From Clostridiaceae bacterium (GTDB lineage Bacteria; Bacillota; Clostridia; Oscillospirales; Acutalibacteraceae): 41,842 nucleotides of DNA. A model generated the notes under the pieces. The model was given only the letters and a program-made list of their open reading frames with translations. It was not told the origin of the DNA and did not search any database. Positions within the stretch are counted from its first letter, which is position 1. Each line of letters opens with the position of its first letter. Location: the NCBI GenBank assembly GCA_016288315.1, contig JAEEYU010000026.1, positions 1 to 41,842 on the forward strand. The letters are read 5' to 3'. Positions 26,152 through 32,500 of this stretch are shown one piece after another. The position numbers were made by a program, and so were the translations under genes.

Positions 26152-26253
26152 TTTAAAACTCCTTTCGGGCTGGTTTTTTTGCATAGATTGATACAACAGA
26201 ATTATAGCACACAAATATAAAAATATTCAATAAAAAATCGACGTTCTCTTTTA

Positions 26254-26282
26254 TTGACAAGAGTGCTTTTCGGGACTATATT
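26254..26282 (+). promoter_or_regulatory. SigA-type promoter of the alkaline phosphatase gene
   Basis: TTGACA (26254-26259), 17-base spacer, TATATT (26277-26282). AAGGAGG (26306-26312) lies 8 bases before the ATG at 26321. No Pho-box repeat was apparent. Confidence 0.7.
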
Positions 26283-26320
26283 TATATATGTAATCTTATT
26301 GAATTAAGGAGGATATGCAG

Positions 26321-27478
26321 ATGAAAAAACTCACATCCGTTATTCTTGTTCTTTTAATGGTTCTCTCGCTCGTGCCCTTCGGTGCGTCGGCGGCGGACTC
26401 ACCCGAAATTCGCAATGTTATTTTTATGATAGGCGACGGTATGGGAACTAATCACCTTGAATGGGCAAAGGCGGAAACCGGCGAAAAACTCGCCATGGAT
26501 GAAATGCCTGTCAAGGGCTTCCGCGTTACCGACTCGCTCACCGGTCTTACAGACTCCGCGGCGGGCGGCACGGCTCTTGCCTGCGGACTTCTTGCCTTCA
26601 ACAGCAATGTAGGCACAATGTCGGTGTCTCTCGACGGTCACGCCTTCGTTGTTCTCAACTATGTAAACCTCTGCGAAGCGTCGCAGAAGGCAGGCAAAAA
26701 GACGGGCGTTGTCACCTCCGACTCAAACACGGGCGCCACACCCGCCACCTTCAGCGCACATGCGGCAAGACGCTCCTATGCGGATATTATCTCCGCCCAG
26801 CAGCTCGAATGCGGGCTTGACCTGCTCTGGACAAGGGCAGACGGAATAATCACAGAGAGCACGGCGACAAAAGCGGGCTGGACCTACATTGACAAATTAA
26901 GCGAAATCTACGACCTGCCCGCAAATTCAAAATCGCTCGCACAGTTCTCCGGCAAAATCGAATATGACGACGGCGATGAAAACGGCGCTCCTTTAAGCGT
27001 GCTCACCTCGCTCGCAATCAGTCAGCTCGACGGCTCCGACAACGGCTTCTTCCTTATGGTTGAGGGCGCGCACATCGACAAATACAGCCACGCAAACGAA
27101 AAAGATGACATGGTAAAGAGTCTTATTGAATTCGACAAGGCGGTCGAAGAGGCGGTTAAATTCGCAAAGATGGATGAAAACACAATGGTTATCGTAACCG
27201 CCGACCACGAAACGGGCGGAATAGTCTATGACAGCGGGGCAAAAGAGTGGAAGTTCACCGTCGGCGACCACACGGCGGCAGACGTTCCGCTCAGAGTTTA
27301 CGGCGACGAAGGAATGTTAAAAGACGGCGAAACGCTCAAAAACGTAGCCGTCGCAAGATACGTTGCAAAAGCAACCGGGCTCAGCGGTATCCCCTCGTTC
27401 TCACTCAATATATTTGTTGTCATCGACTTCTTCAAAGCCCTCGGCGACCTCATCTCCGCCAAACTCAAAGGAGAATAA
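26321..27478 (+). CDS. Secreted alkaline phosphatase with hydrophobic C-terminal tail
   Basis: 385 residues. The ATG at 26321 is preferred over one two codons earlier because AAGGAGG is 8 rather than 2 bases away. The signal peptide is KKLTSVILVLLMVLSLVPFG, with cleavage near ASAA. The alkaline phosphatase core follows: metal ligand MIGDGMG, nucleophile Ser in TDSAAGGTALACG, EGAHIDKYSHAN, TADHETGG and VGDHTAADVPL. It removes phosphate from external monoesters. The last 28 residues (SLNIFVVIDFFKALGDLISA and on) are hydrophobic and resemble the other tails in the window. With the metallophosphoesterase at 11342 it makes two exported phosphatases here. Confidence 0.9.
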   Translation: MKKLTSVILVLLMVLSLVPFGASAADSPEIRNVIFMIGDGMGTNHLEWAKAETGEKLAMDEMPVKGFRVTDSLTGLTDSAAGGTALACGLLAFNSNVGTMSVSLDGHAFVVLNYVNLCEASQKAGKKTGVVTSDSNTGATPATFSAHAARRSYADIISAQQLECGLDLLWTRADGIITESTATKAGWTYIDKLSEIYDLPANSKSLAQFSGKIEYDDGDENGAPLSVLTSLAISQLDGSDNGFFLMVEGAHIDKYSHANEKDDMVKSLIEFDKAVEEAVKFAKMDENTMVIVTADHETGGIVYDSGAKEWKFTVGDHTAADVPLRVYGDEGMLKDGETLKNVAVARYVAKATGLSGIPSFSLNIFVVIDFFKALGDLISAKLKGE

Positions 27479-27559
27479 ACAAACATAAAACGGCAGTAAT
27501 CAAAGATTAATCAGAACCTGAAAACCGTAACCGCAAATCAAAATTTAATCAAAAAACAC

Positions 27560-27583
27560 GGGAGCCGCACGGCTCCCTTTTTT
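27560..27583 (+). terminator. Rho-independent terminator
   Basis: GGGAGCC (27560-27566), loop GCAC, GGCTCCC (27571-27577), then TTTTTT. It marks the boundary before the AT-rich block that follows. Confidence 0.85.
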
Positions 27584-27677
27584 ACTCCTTCTTCAAGGAT
27601 TTTTTTTTAATAATAAAATTCAAAAAATTTTTTAAAATTTTTCAACTTTTTTTCTTTTTATTGCATCTTTACTTATG

Positions 27678-27756
27678 GAGACAAACAGTCTCTGATATAA
27701 AAATAGGGCAGGCAAAGGTATGATCAACCGTTGCGCCGCCTGCCTGTAAAAAAAAG
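27678..27756 (+). promoter_or_regulatory. Putative extended -10 promoter and leader hairpin of the small-gene block
   Basis: GAGAC-AAACA-GTCTC (27678-27692) is an inverted repeat directly upstream of TGATATAAA (27693-27701), which fits an extended -10. A second pair, GGCAGGC (27707-27713) with GCCTGCC (27738-27744), would form a leader hairpin just before the ribosome binding site AAAAGGAGGG. The 27584-27677 stretch is almost pure A/T with no gene. Confidence 0.4.
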
Positions 27757-27769
27757 GAGGGTTCGCTTT

Positions 27770-27949
27770 ATGTCAATAATGATAAACTTCATAACTGATT
27801 ATGTCTCGACTATGATAGAGGGTAGCAAACTGCTTGCTGACCTGCTTTTTTCGGAACAGGCAATTTATCACTTTTTCTATGAAGGCGGTTGGATGGTCTT
27901 TTTAAGAGGCATACTGCGCGGAATACATATAGCACGCTTCGGTTGGTAA
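27770..27949 (+). CDS. Small hypothetical protein, 59 residues
   Basis: The frame starts at ATG 27770 after a strong AAGGAGGG. The sequence begins MSIMINFITDYVSTMIEGSK and contains LLADLLFSEQAIYHFFYEGG; it is hydrophobic and amphipathic but has no clear single membrane span. No family was recognised. It is the first gene of a run of short genes, each with its own good ribosome binding site. The composition is more AT-rich than the flanking housekeeping genes. Confidence 0.6.
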   Translation: MSIMINFITDYVSTMIEGSKLLADLLFSEQAIYHFFYEGGWMVFLRGILRGIHIARFGW

Positions 27950-27988
27950 TAAAGACCGGATAAAAACACTTGTTGAAGGGAGTATTGG

Positions 27989-28147
27989 ATGTTAATTGTT
28001 ATCGGAATTATGTTTGCAATAGGAGCATTTCTTATAGCCGCACAAAACAAGGTTGAAGGCGCAACGGGAAGTAAAGGGCTGGGATGTCTTGTCGTTATTA
28101 TACTGATAATAATTATAGCTGTAATTGCCGAAATTTCGGAAAATTGA
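27989..28147 (+). CDS. Small membrane protein, 52 residues, two hydrophobic segments
   Basis: ATG at 27989 preceded by GAAGGGAG. The frame gives MLIVIGIMFAIGAFLIAAQN, a short loop KVEGATGSKGLG, then CLVVIILIIIIAVIAEISEN. Two membrane helices with a short glycine-rich loop are likely. No family is recognised. It lies 39 bases after the 59-residue gene on the same strand. Confidence 0.6.
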   Translation: MLIVIGIMFAIGAFLIAAQNKVEGATGSKGLGCLVVIILIIIIAVIAEISEN

Positions 28148-28232
28148 AAGTGTTATATTAATATAAGCTGTTTCAATACTCCTTTAAAGCGTTTATGTTT
28201 TTGAATTATTTTATAAAGGAAGGTTTTGAATT

Positions 28233-28715
28233 ATGAAAAAGAAAATATGTATCTTATTATTTACAGCATTGCTGCTTGTTGCTTTTGTAGGTTTGTTTAC
28301 ATCATGCTCGTCAGATGTCTATGAGACATCAGAAACAACAACAGAAGCAACAACGAGCAATAATGACTATAACGACAGTGATGATGATTATAATTATGAT
28401 TATGATTATGACGATGACGATGATGATTATGAATACGGCAACAATTACGGGTCATCGTATACCACAACCAAAAGCTACAACAGTTACAACAATTACAATT
28501 ACAATTATAATAATACTTCGCGCTATACAACAAAAAGCTATAATTACTATAACAGCTATAACTATAACACAACACGATATAAAGCGGATGATACACCTAC
28601 ATATAAGCAGGATGACCCTTATTACCGGGCAAATGACTACAATAATGACGGAAAACTCAGCCAGGATGAGTTCCAAGGTGCAGTAGATGACTGGATGTCG
28701 GCTCACGGTTATTAA
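28233..28715 (+). CDS. Asp/Tyr/Asn-rich lipoprotein with C-terminal EF-hand-like loop
   Basis: 160 residues after AAAGGAAGG. A lipoprotein-like signal (hydrophobic core, then GLFTSCSS) places acylated Cys near residue 25. Residues about 45-70 are almost entirely Asp, Tyr and Asn; residues 70-120 are Tyr/Asn/Ser/Thr repeats. The C-terminus has one canonical calcium-binding EF-hand loop, DYNNDGKLSQDE, followed by FQGAVDDW. A surface-exposed calcium-responsive or cation-binding protein is plausible. The middle is low complexity, so homology cannot be judged there. Confidence 0.72.
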   Translation: MKKKICILLFTALLLVAFVGLFTSCSSDVYETSETTTEATTSNNDYNDSDDDYNYDYDYDDDDDDYEYGNNYGSSYTTTKSYNSYNNYNYNYNNTSRYTTKSYNYYNSYNYNTTRYKADDTPTYKQDDPYYRANDYNNDGKLSQDEFQGAVDDWMSAHGY

Positions 28716-28731
28716 AAGGGGGGACGATTAA

Positions 28732-29118
28732 ATGGCACTTATAACCTGTCCCGATTGCGGAAAACAAGTTTCGAGCAGGGCGGTTGCGTGCCCTGATTGC
28801 GGATGTCCGATAGGTTCACTTCGGGGAGGCATTTTAAGGGTTGAATGCAGATTTTTCGGACTGTTAGGTAACTGCAGAATCACCGTGAATTTTTGCGGAA
28901 AAAGCAGTGTTATCAAAAACGGCTTTTATGATGATTTTCCTGTTCCGTCAGACGGAAAAGAACACACTGCAACAATTTACTGTTCCAAAGGTCTTGATGC
29001 GGCAAATATCCCTGTAAAGATTAAATCCGGCGAGAGCAAAAAGGTTACGGTGTTCTATGATGATTCAAAATTTCTGAATCATTGGAAGTATAAAGAAGAA
29101 ATGTTTATTACAAAATAA
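28732..29118 (+). CDS. Zinc-ribbon domain protein
   Basis: 128 residues. The N-terminal zinc ribbon is TCPDCGKQVSSRAVACPDCG (two CxxC knuckles, residues 6-24). The remaining 100 residues look like a beta-rich domain (ILRVECRFFG, CRITVNFCGK, HTATIYCSKG, KKVTVFYDD). There is no signal peptide or membrane helix, so it is cytoplasmic as read. AAGGGGGG precedes the ATG, 16 bases after the EF-hand lipoprotein. Such ribbon-plus-domain proteins are common in Firmicutes, but their roles are unknown. Confidence 0.75.
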   Translation: MALITCPDCGKQVSSRAVACPDCGCPIGSLRGGILRVECRFFGLLGNCRITVNFCGKSSVIKNGFYDDFPVPSDGKEHTATIYCSKGLDAANIPVKIKSGESKKVTVFYDDSKFLNHWKYKEEMFITK

Positions 29119-29176
29119 CAGGTAAAAATCTGAACGCACAACCAAGCATATATTGTTTAAAAAAGGAGATTTTTTT

Positions 29177-29347
29177 GTGAAAAAGATTGTCGTTTTTATT
29201 ATTATAGCTCTTATTATTGCAGGCATAGCGTCCTGCGGTAATTCGGGAGGTTCCTCATCCTACGATGATGCAATGGCAAGTTATGACTGGGGCGACCATT
29301 ACTATTACAACAGAAGCAGCCACAAGGTTGAAAGAACACTTTGGTAA
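29177..29347 (+). CDS. Small lipoprotein, 56 residues
   Basis: Read from GTG at 29177, because AAAGGAG lies 8 bases upstream; an earlier in-frame ATG (29153) has no signal. The signal is KKIVVFIIIALIIAGIASC, a good lipobox with Cys near 20. The mature part is only about 37 residues (GNSGGSSSYDD, then DWGDHYYYNR). It lies 58 bases after the zinc-ribbon gene. No family was recognised. Confidence 0.6.
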   Translation: MKKIVVFIIIALIIAGIASCGNSGGSSSYDDAMASYDWGDHYYYNRSSHKVERTLW

Positions 29348-29422
29348 CCTCTTGAACCGACCAAAGTTTTTTAATACTCGGACAGCGGTTGTTTATTATC
29401 GACAATAACTTAGGAGAAAAGT

Positions 29423-29941
29423 ATGAATCAAGTAACATTTATCAGAAGAAGCGTTTGCTTTTCAGTTATGATTATAATGATTTTTGTGCTCAGTGGCTGC
29501 TCGCAGACATGTGAAGTTTGCGCAGGCACCGGCACTGTTGCCTGTGATAATTGCTCCGACGGAACAATAACCTGCCCGGAATGTGAAGGAAAAGGGTTTT
29601 TTGATTGTGAAAAATGTGATGGCACGGGAAACATAAAGACCAATGAAGAATGTCCGAAATGTGAAGACAGTAAAAGAAAAGGATATAAATATGATACAGC
29701 TCAGGCGCTTAAAGATTTGTGGTATGGTGTAAAAAGAGACCAGGAAGAGTATTGGTCAAAGTGTTTCCAATGTGACGGAACCGGTTATGTTTTAGAAGAA
29801 TGCCCTGATTGCAAAGGAACAGGGCACGGCTCAGATTGCAAGTCCTGCAATGCCACCGGAAAAATTGCTTGCCCGAAGTGCTCCGGAACAAAAGAAGTAG
29901 TATGCACGGTTTGCGAAGGAGCAGGGAAAGTGAAAAAATAA
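29423..29941 (+). CDS. Lipoprotein with about ten DnaJ-type CxxCxGxG zinc-finger motifs
   Basis: 172 residues. The signal and lipobox are FSVMIIMIFVLSGCSQ, with Cys near 27. The mature part is built of CxxC motifs of the DnaJ central-domain type: CEVCAGTG, CDNCSDG, CPECEGKG, CEKCDGTG, CPKCEDS, a 35-residue spacer, then CFQCDGTG, CPDCKGTG, CKSCNATG, CPKCSGT, CTVCEGAG. DnaJ itself has four and is cytoplasmic; here they are predicted to be outside the cell on a lipid anchor, with no J domain. Roles could include metal binding, thiol chemistry or holding unfolded proteins. AGGAG precedes the ATG. Confidence 0.82.
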   Translation: MNQVTFIRRSVCFSVMIIMIFVLSGCSQTCEVCAGTGTVACDNCSDGTITCPECEGKGFFDCEKCDGTGNIKTNEECPKCEDSKRKGYKYDTAQALKDLWYGVKRDQEEYWSKCFQCDGTGYVLEECPDCKGTGHGSDCKSCNATGKIACPKCSGTKEVVCTVCEGAGKVKK

Positions 29942-30017
29942 TTATCTCGACAAATGACGCAAACATTATTCCTAAAGGATAATCGGATTAATTAATACTG
30001 CAGAAAGGACAGCAAAA

Positions 30018-30122
30018 ATGATAGCTTTTACACTCGGTTTTTTATCTTATCTTAATTTCTTCGCAATGGTGATTTCGGGTCCGCTTACATTCCTTATGGC
30101 TCTTCTCAGCATTGCGCCGTAA
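30018..30122 (+). CDS. Very small hydrophobic protein, 34 residues
   Basis: ATG at 30018 with GAAAGGA upstream. The frame reads MIAFTLGFLSYLNFFAMVIS followed by GPLTFLMALLSIAP: essentially one or two membrane-inserted stretches with no charged residue. It lies 18 bases before the next gene. Similar size and lack of charge occur in small membrane toxins, but there is no antitoxin evidence here. Confidence 0.5.
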   Translation: MIAFTLGFLSYLNFFAMVISGPLTFLMALLSIAP

Positions 30123-30140
30123 AATAATCGGAGGTTAAAA

Positions 30141-30629
30141 ATGAATACAAAAACTTTAAACAAATTTCAGGGAATCTTACTGACTGTTACCGGCATTCTC
30201 TCCGTAATCTTCGGATTTATCTGCAACGGTTCCGGTAATTATTCTTCACATACGTCAGATAAATATACATATGGCGGCGACGCCTACACCGGCATACAGA
30301 ACGCAGCTGCGCAGACCGCAAACAATGTGAGTTATTTTCAAGACTCTTTTAACTCCATAGCCGGACGCGGATTTATGTTTATTCTGCTTATAGCCGGGCT
30401 TGTATTGATTATTACGGGCATTTTTATGATTTTAAAGGCAAAACCGGCAAACACACAGCCGGGCATTGCTTCGCAGGTATATGATACTCCGTCAGCTCCT
30501 GTATATGGCAATACTGCCGGTAAGCAGACCGATAATCAGCCGGCAGTTGAAAGCCTGCCTCAGGACGCTCCTGTGTATAATGAGACTGTTGAAGAGCAGA
30601 CCGAAGCTCAGCCGGAAACGGAACTGTAA
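30141..30629 (+). CDS. Membrane protein with two transmembrane segments, unknown function
   Basis: 162 residues after GGAGG. Membrane helices lie at about 9-30 (FQGILLTVTGILSVIFGFIC) and 75-98 (FMFILLIAGLVLIITGIFMI). A roughly 45-residue Ser/Tyr/Gly/Ala-rich loop lies between them and an 60-residue Pro/Gln/Glu-rich tail after them. With both helices spanning, loop and tail are on opposite sides of the membrane. No family was recognised. Confidence 0.65.
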   Translation: MNTKTLNKFQGILLTVTGILSVIFGFICNGSGNYSSHTSDKYTYGGDAYTGIQNAAAQTANNVSYFQDSFNSIAGRGFMFILLIAGLVLIITGIFMILKAKPANTQPGIASQVYDTPSAPVYGNTAGKQTDNQPAVESLPQDAPVYNETVEEQTEAQPETEL

Positions 30630-30674
30630 GAGCATTTTACATAAAGTCGGTCTTTTAATCACGGAGGTGATTTA

Positions 30675-30812
30675 ATGTTAAACATAGATGAAATAATCCG
30701 CCTCACGCTTGACGCCGAGGCGGAAGTCACCGCTTTGACAAATGAACAGAAAACAGAGATTCTTCTCAGAATTCTGACTTTGTATCTTGAAAGCAGACTG
30801 AATCTGAAATAA
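30675..30812 (+). CDS. Small acidic helical protein, 45 residues
   Basis: ATG at 30675 after an excellent CGGAGGTGAT site. The frame reads MLNIDEIIRLTLDAEAEVTA, LTNEQKTEILLRILTLYLES, RLNLK; a soluble amphipathic helix or coiled coil is likely. It lies immediately upstream of the sigma-factor promoter. It is unrelated by eye to known anti-sigma factors, although its size and position make that worth testing. Confidence 0.5.
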   Translation: MLNIDEIIRLTLDAEAEVTALTNEQKTEILLRILTLYLESRLNLK

Positions 30813-30816
30813 CAGT

Positions 30817-30845
30817 TTGCCAACAAATAATTATTATGATACAAT
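30817..30845 (+). promoter_or_regulatory. SigA-type promoter of the sigma factor-LRR unit
   Basis: TTGCCA (30817-30822), 17-base spacer, TACAAT (30840-30845), 34 bases before the ATG at 30880. No ECF-type AAC...CGT/GTC motif was evident. Confidence 0.55.
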
Positions 30846-30879
30846 ATGTTAAATAAAAACAGCGGTTTACGGGGATTAT

Positions 30880-32460
30880 ATGGGTAATGAACAATATGAC
30901 CTGATACAGGAAGTTGTAAAACTGAGATCAGGCGACGGAAAAGCATTTGAAAAGATATACAATTTAACAAACCGTTCTGCATATTTTACCGCTTTGAAAA
31001 TTGTCGGCAACGAAACAGACGCACAGGATGTCGTTCAGGAAAGCTACATGATTATGATTGACAAAATAGGCGATCTTGAAAATCCTGCCGCGTTTTCAAA
31101 CTGGTTCAGTGTGATTGTCGCTAACAAAGCAAGGGAATTTCTGAGAAAAAACAAAAAGTATGTTTTTACTGATGACATCGATGAGATGAGCGATGAAGAG
31201 GTAAAAGCGTTCAATGATTCTCTTGAAAGTGAAAAAGAAGAGTTCAGACCGGGCACGCTCATTGAACAGCTTGAACTAAAAAGTCAGGTTATGGCGCTGA
31301 TTGACGGTCTCAGCGATGACAAAAGAACGGCAATATTGCTTTATTACTACAACCGTCTTTCCGTTAAAGAAATATCGGAAGCTCTCGGTGTAAATGAAAA
31401 CACCGTCAAAAGCCGTTTGTTTTATGCAAAAAAAGACCTTGCAAAAGGTATTGAAGAAATTGAAAAGAAAAACGGAAAACTGCTCGGCGCGGCACCCGCT
31501 TCTGTTGCTGCCTGGGCGCTGAAAACGGCATCGGCAACGGCGTCAACTGCGTTTGTTTCAGGCGGAGCGGCTGCCGAAACGCTTGCCGCAGTTACCGCAG
31601 GCGCCGCTGCAGCTGGCTCTCTTACATTGACGGCTGCCGCTTCAGGTGCCTCAACGGCGTCAACAGTTGTTACAACAAGTGCGGCTGCCGGTGTTTTGCA
31701 GAAGGTTGCCGTCGGAATAGCGGCAGTGACCGTAATCGGCTCAGCGGCAACCGTTCTTATGAGAGTGCAGAGGCAGAGAATGACTGCCGAACAAACCCAG
31801 AGCGTTTCTCAGATTGAAGAAGCATTAACCGAAGAAAGCACAGCGCCGGTGTTCTTTGTTGAAGAATCCGGAACTTTTGAGGCAGACACCGAAGAACAAA
31901 CAACGCAGATGTCACGCGAAAATTCAACAACATCTGAAACTGCCTCCGCAAGGCAGTCAACGTCAGATAACACTCAGACGGCGTCAGCCGGCACTTCATC
32001 GGAACGCAGAACAACAAGGCAGAGAACCACAAGAGCCAAAGCAACAACAACGACACGCGCTGCAAAAGAAACAACAGCCGCCGCAACATCGGCAACAACA
32101 AAAGCTGCGCAGCAAAGCGAAACGGTCTCACAGAAACCGTCTGAAAGGCAGCAACCTGAAACCGCCGAGAGCAAAACATTCGCAACTTCTGTGTCAACAA
32201 CAAGCCCGCCGACACAGGCGCCGACCGAAGCTGAGAAAAACCCCGCAACGGTAGAAATAAGAATCACAAAAGACGGTGTAAACATAATTGACACACTGAA
32301 AATATCTGTCAAAGCCGGCACGGCATTCACAAAAGAGGATGTCTTAAAGGCAGTCGGCGACAAAGGGTATAACACAGATATGGTGCCGATTGAAGGTCAC
32401 ACGTTGCCTCTTACTGCTGAGGCAGATAAAACATACACCATTGTTGCAAACGTTGAATAA
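30880..32460 (+). CDS. ECF-type sigma-70 factor fused to a membrane segment, Thr-rich linker and C-terminal beta domain
   Basis: 526 residues. Region sigma2 spans about 20-95 (LKIVGNETDAQDVVQESYMI, then FSNWFSVIVANKAREFLRK). Region sigma4 spans about 130-190, with the helix-turn-helix LSVKEISEALGVNENTVKSR. An Ala/Thr-rich hydrophobic stretch runs 203-270, and a probable membrane helix 271-294 (QKVAVGIAAVTVIGSAATVL). Residues 320-455 are Thr/Ser/Ala/Lys-rich, like an extracytoplasmic stalk. Residues 456-526 form a small beta-rich domain (TVEIRITKDGVNIIDTLKIS). No separate anti-sigma gene is recognised. Arg residues right after 294 make topology uncertain. It lies 40 bases before the LRR protein gene and is probably co-transcribed with it. 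The single open frame argues against a chance fusion. Confidence 0.8.
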   Translation: MGNEQYDLIQEVVKLRSGDGKAFEKIYNLTNRSAYFTALKIVGNETDAQDVVQESYMIMIDKIGDLENPAAFSNWFSVIVANKAREFLRKNKKYVFTDDIDEMSDEEVKAFNDSLESEKEEFRPGTLIEQLELKSQVMALIDGLSDDKRTAILLYYYNRLSVKEISEALGVNENTVKSRLFYAKKDLAKGIEEIEKKNGKLLGAAPASVAAWALKTASATASTAFVSGGAAAETLAAVTAGAAAAGSLTLTAAASGASTASTVVTTSAAAGVLQKVAVGIAAVTVIGSAATVLMRVQRQRMTAEQTQSVSQIEEALTEESTAPVFFVEESGTFEADTEEQTTQMSRENSTTSETASARQSTSDNTQTASAGTSSERRTTRQRTTRAKATTTTRAAKETTAAATSATTKAAQQSETVSQKPSERQQPETAESKTFATSVSTTSPPTQAPTEAEKNPATVEIRITKDGVNIIDTLKISVKAGTAFTKEDVLKAVGDKGYNTDMVPIEGHTLPLTAEADKTYTIVANVE

Positions 32461-32500
32461 ACCGGCAGGCAATGTGCTATGCGTTTTTGGAGGTAAGACT

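Noticed and set aside
28297-28706. Long frames on both strands over the Asp/Tyr/Asn-rich lipoprotein gene
   Set aside because: They arise from AT-rich low-complexity codons of the real gene; the products are monotonous Ile/Met or Tyr/Cys/Ser strings.
30018-30812. Toxin-antitoxin pair formed by the 34-residue hydrophobic peptide and neighbours
   Set aside because: No antitoxin-like DNA-binding gene or antisense promoter is visible; small size and hydrophobicity alone are not enough.
31757-32375. Open frames in other phases over the Thr-rich part of the sigma-factor gene
   Set aside because: The repetitive ACA/GCA codons keep all frames open; only the sigma-factor frame has a start signal and recognisable domains.
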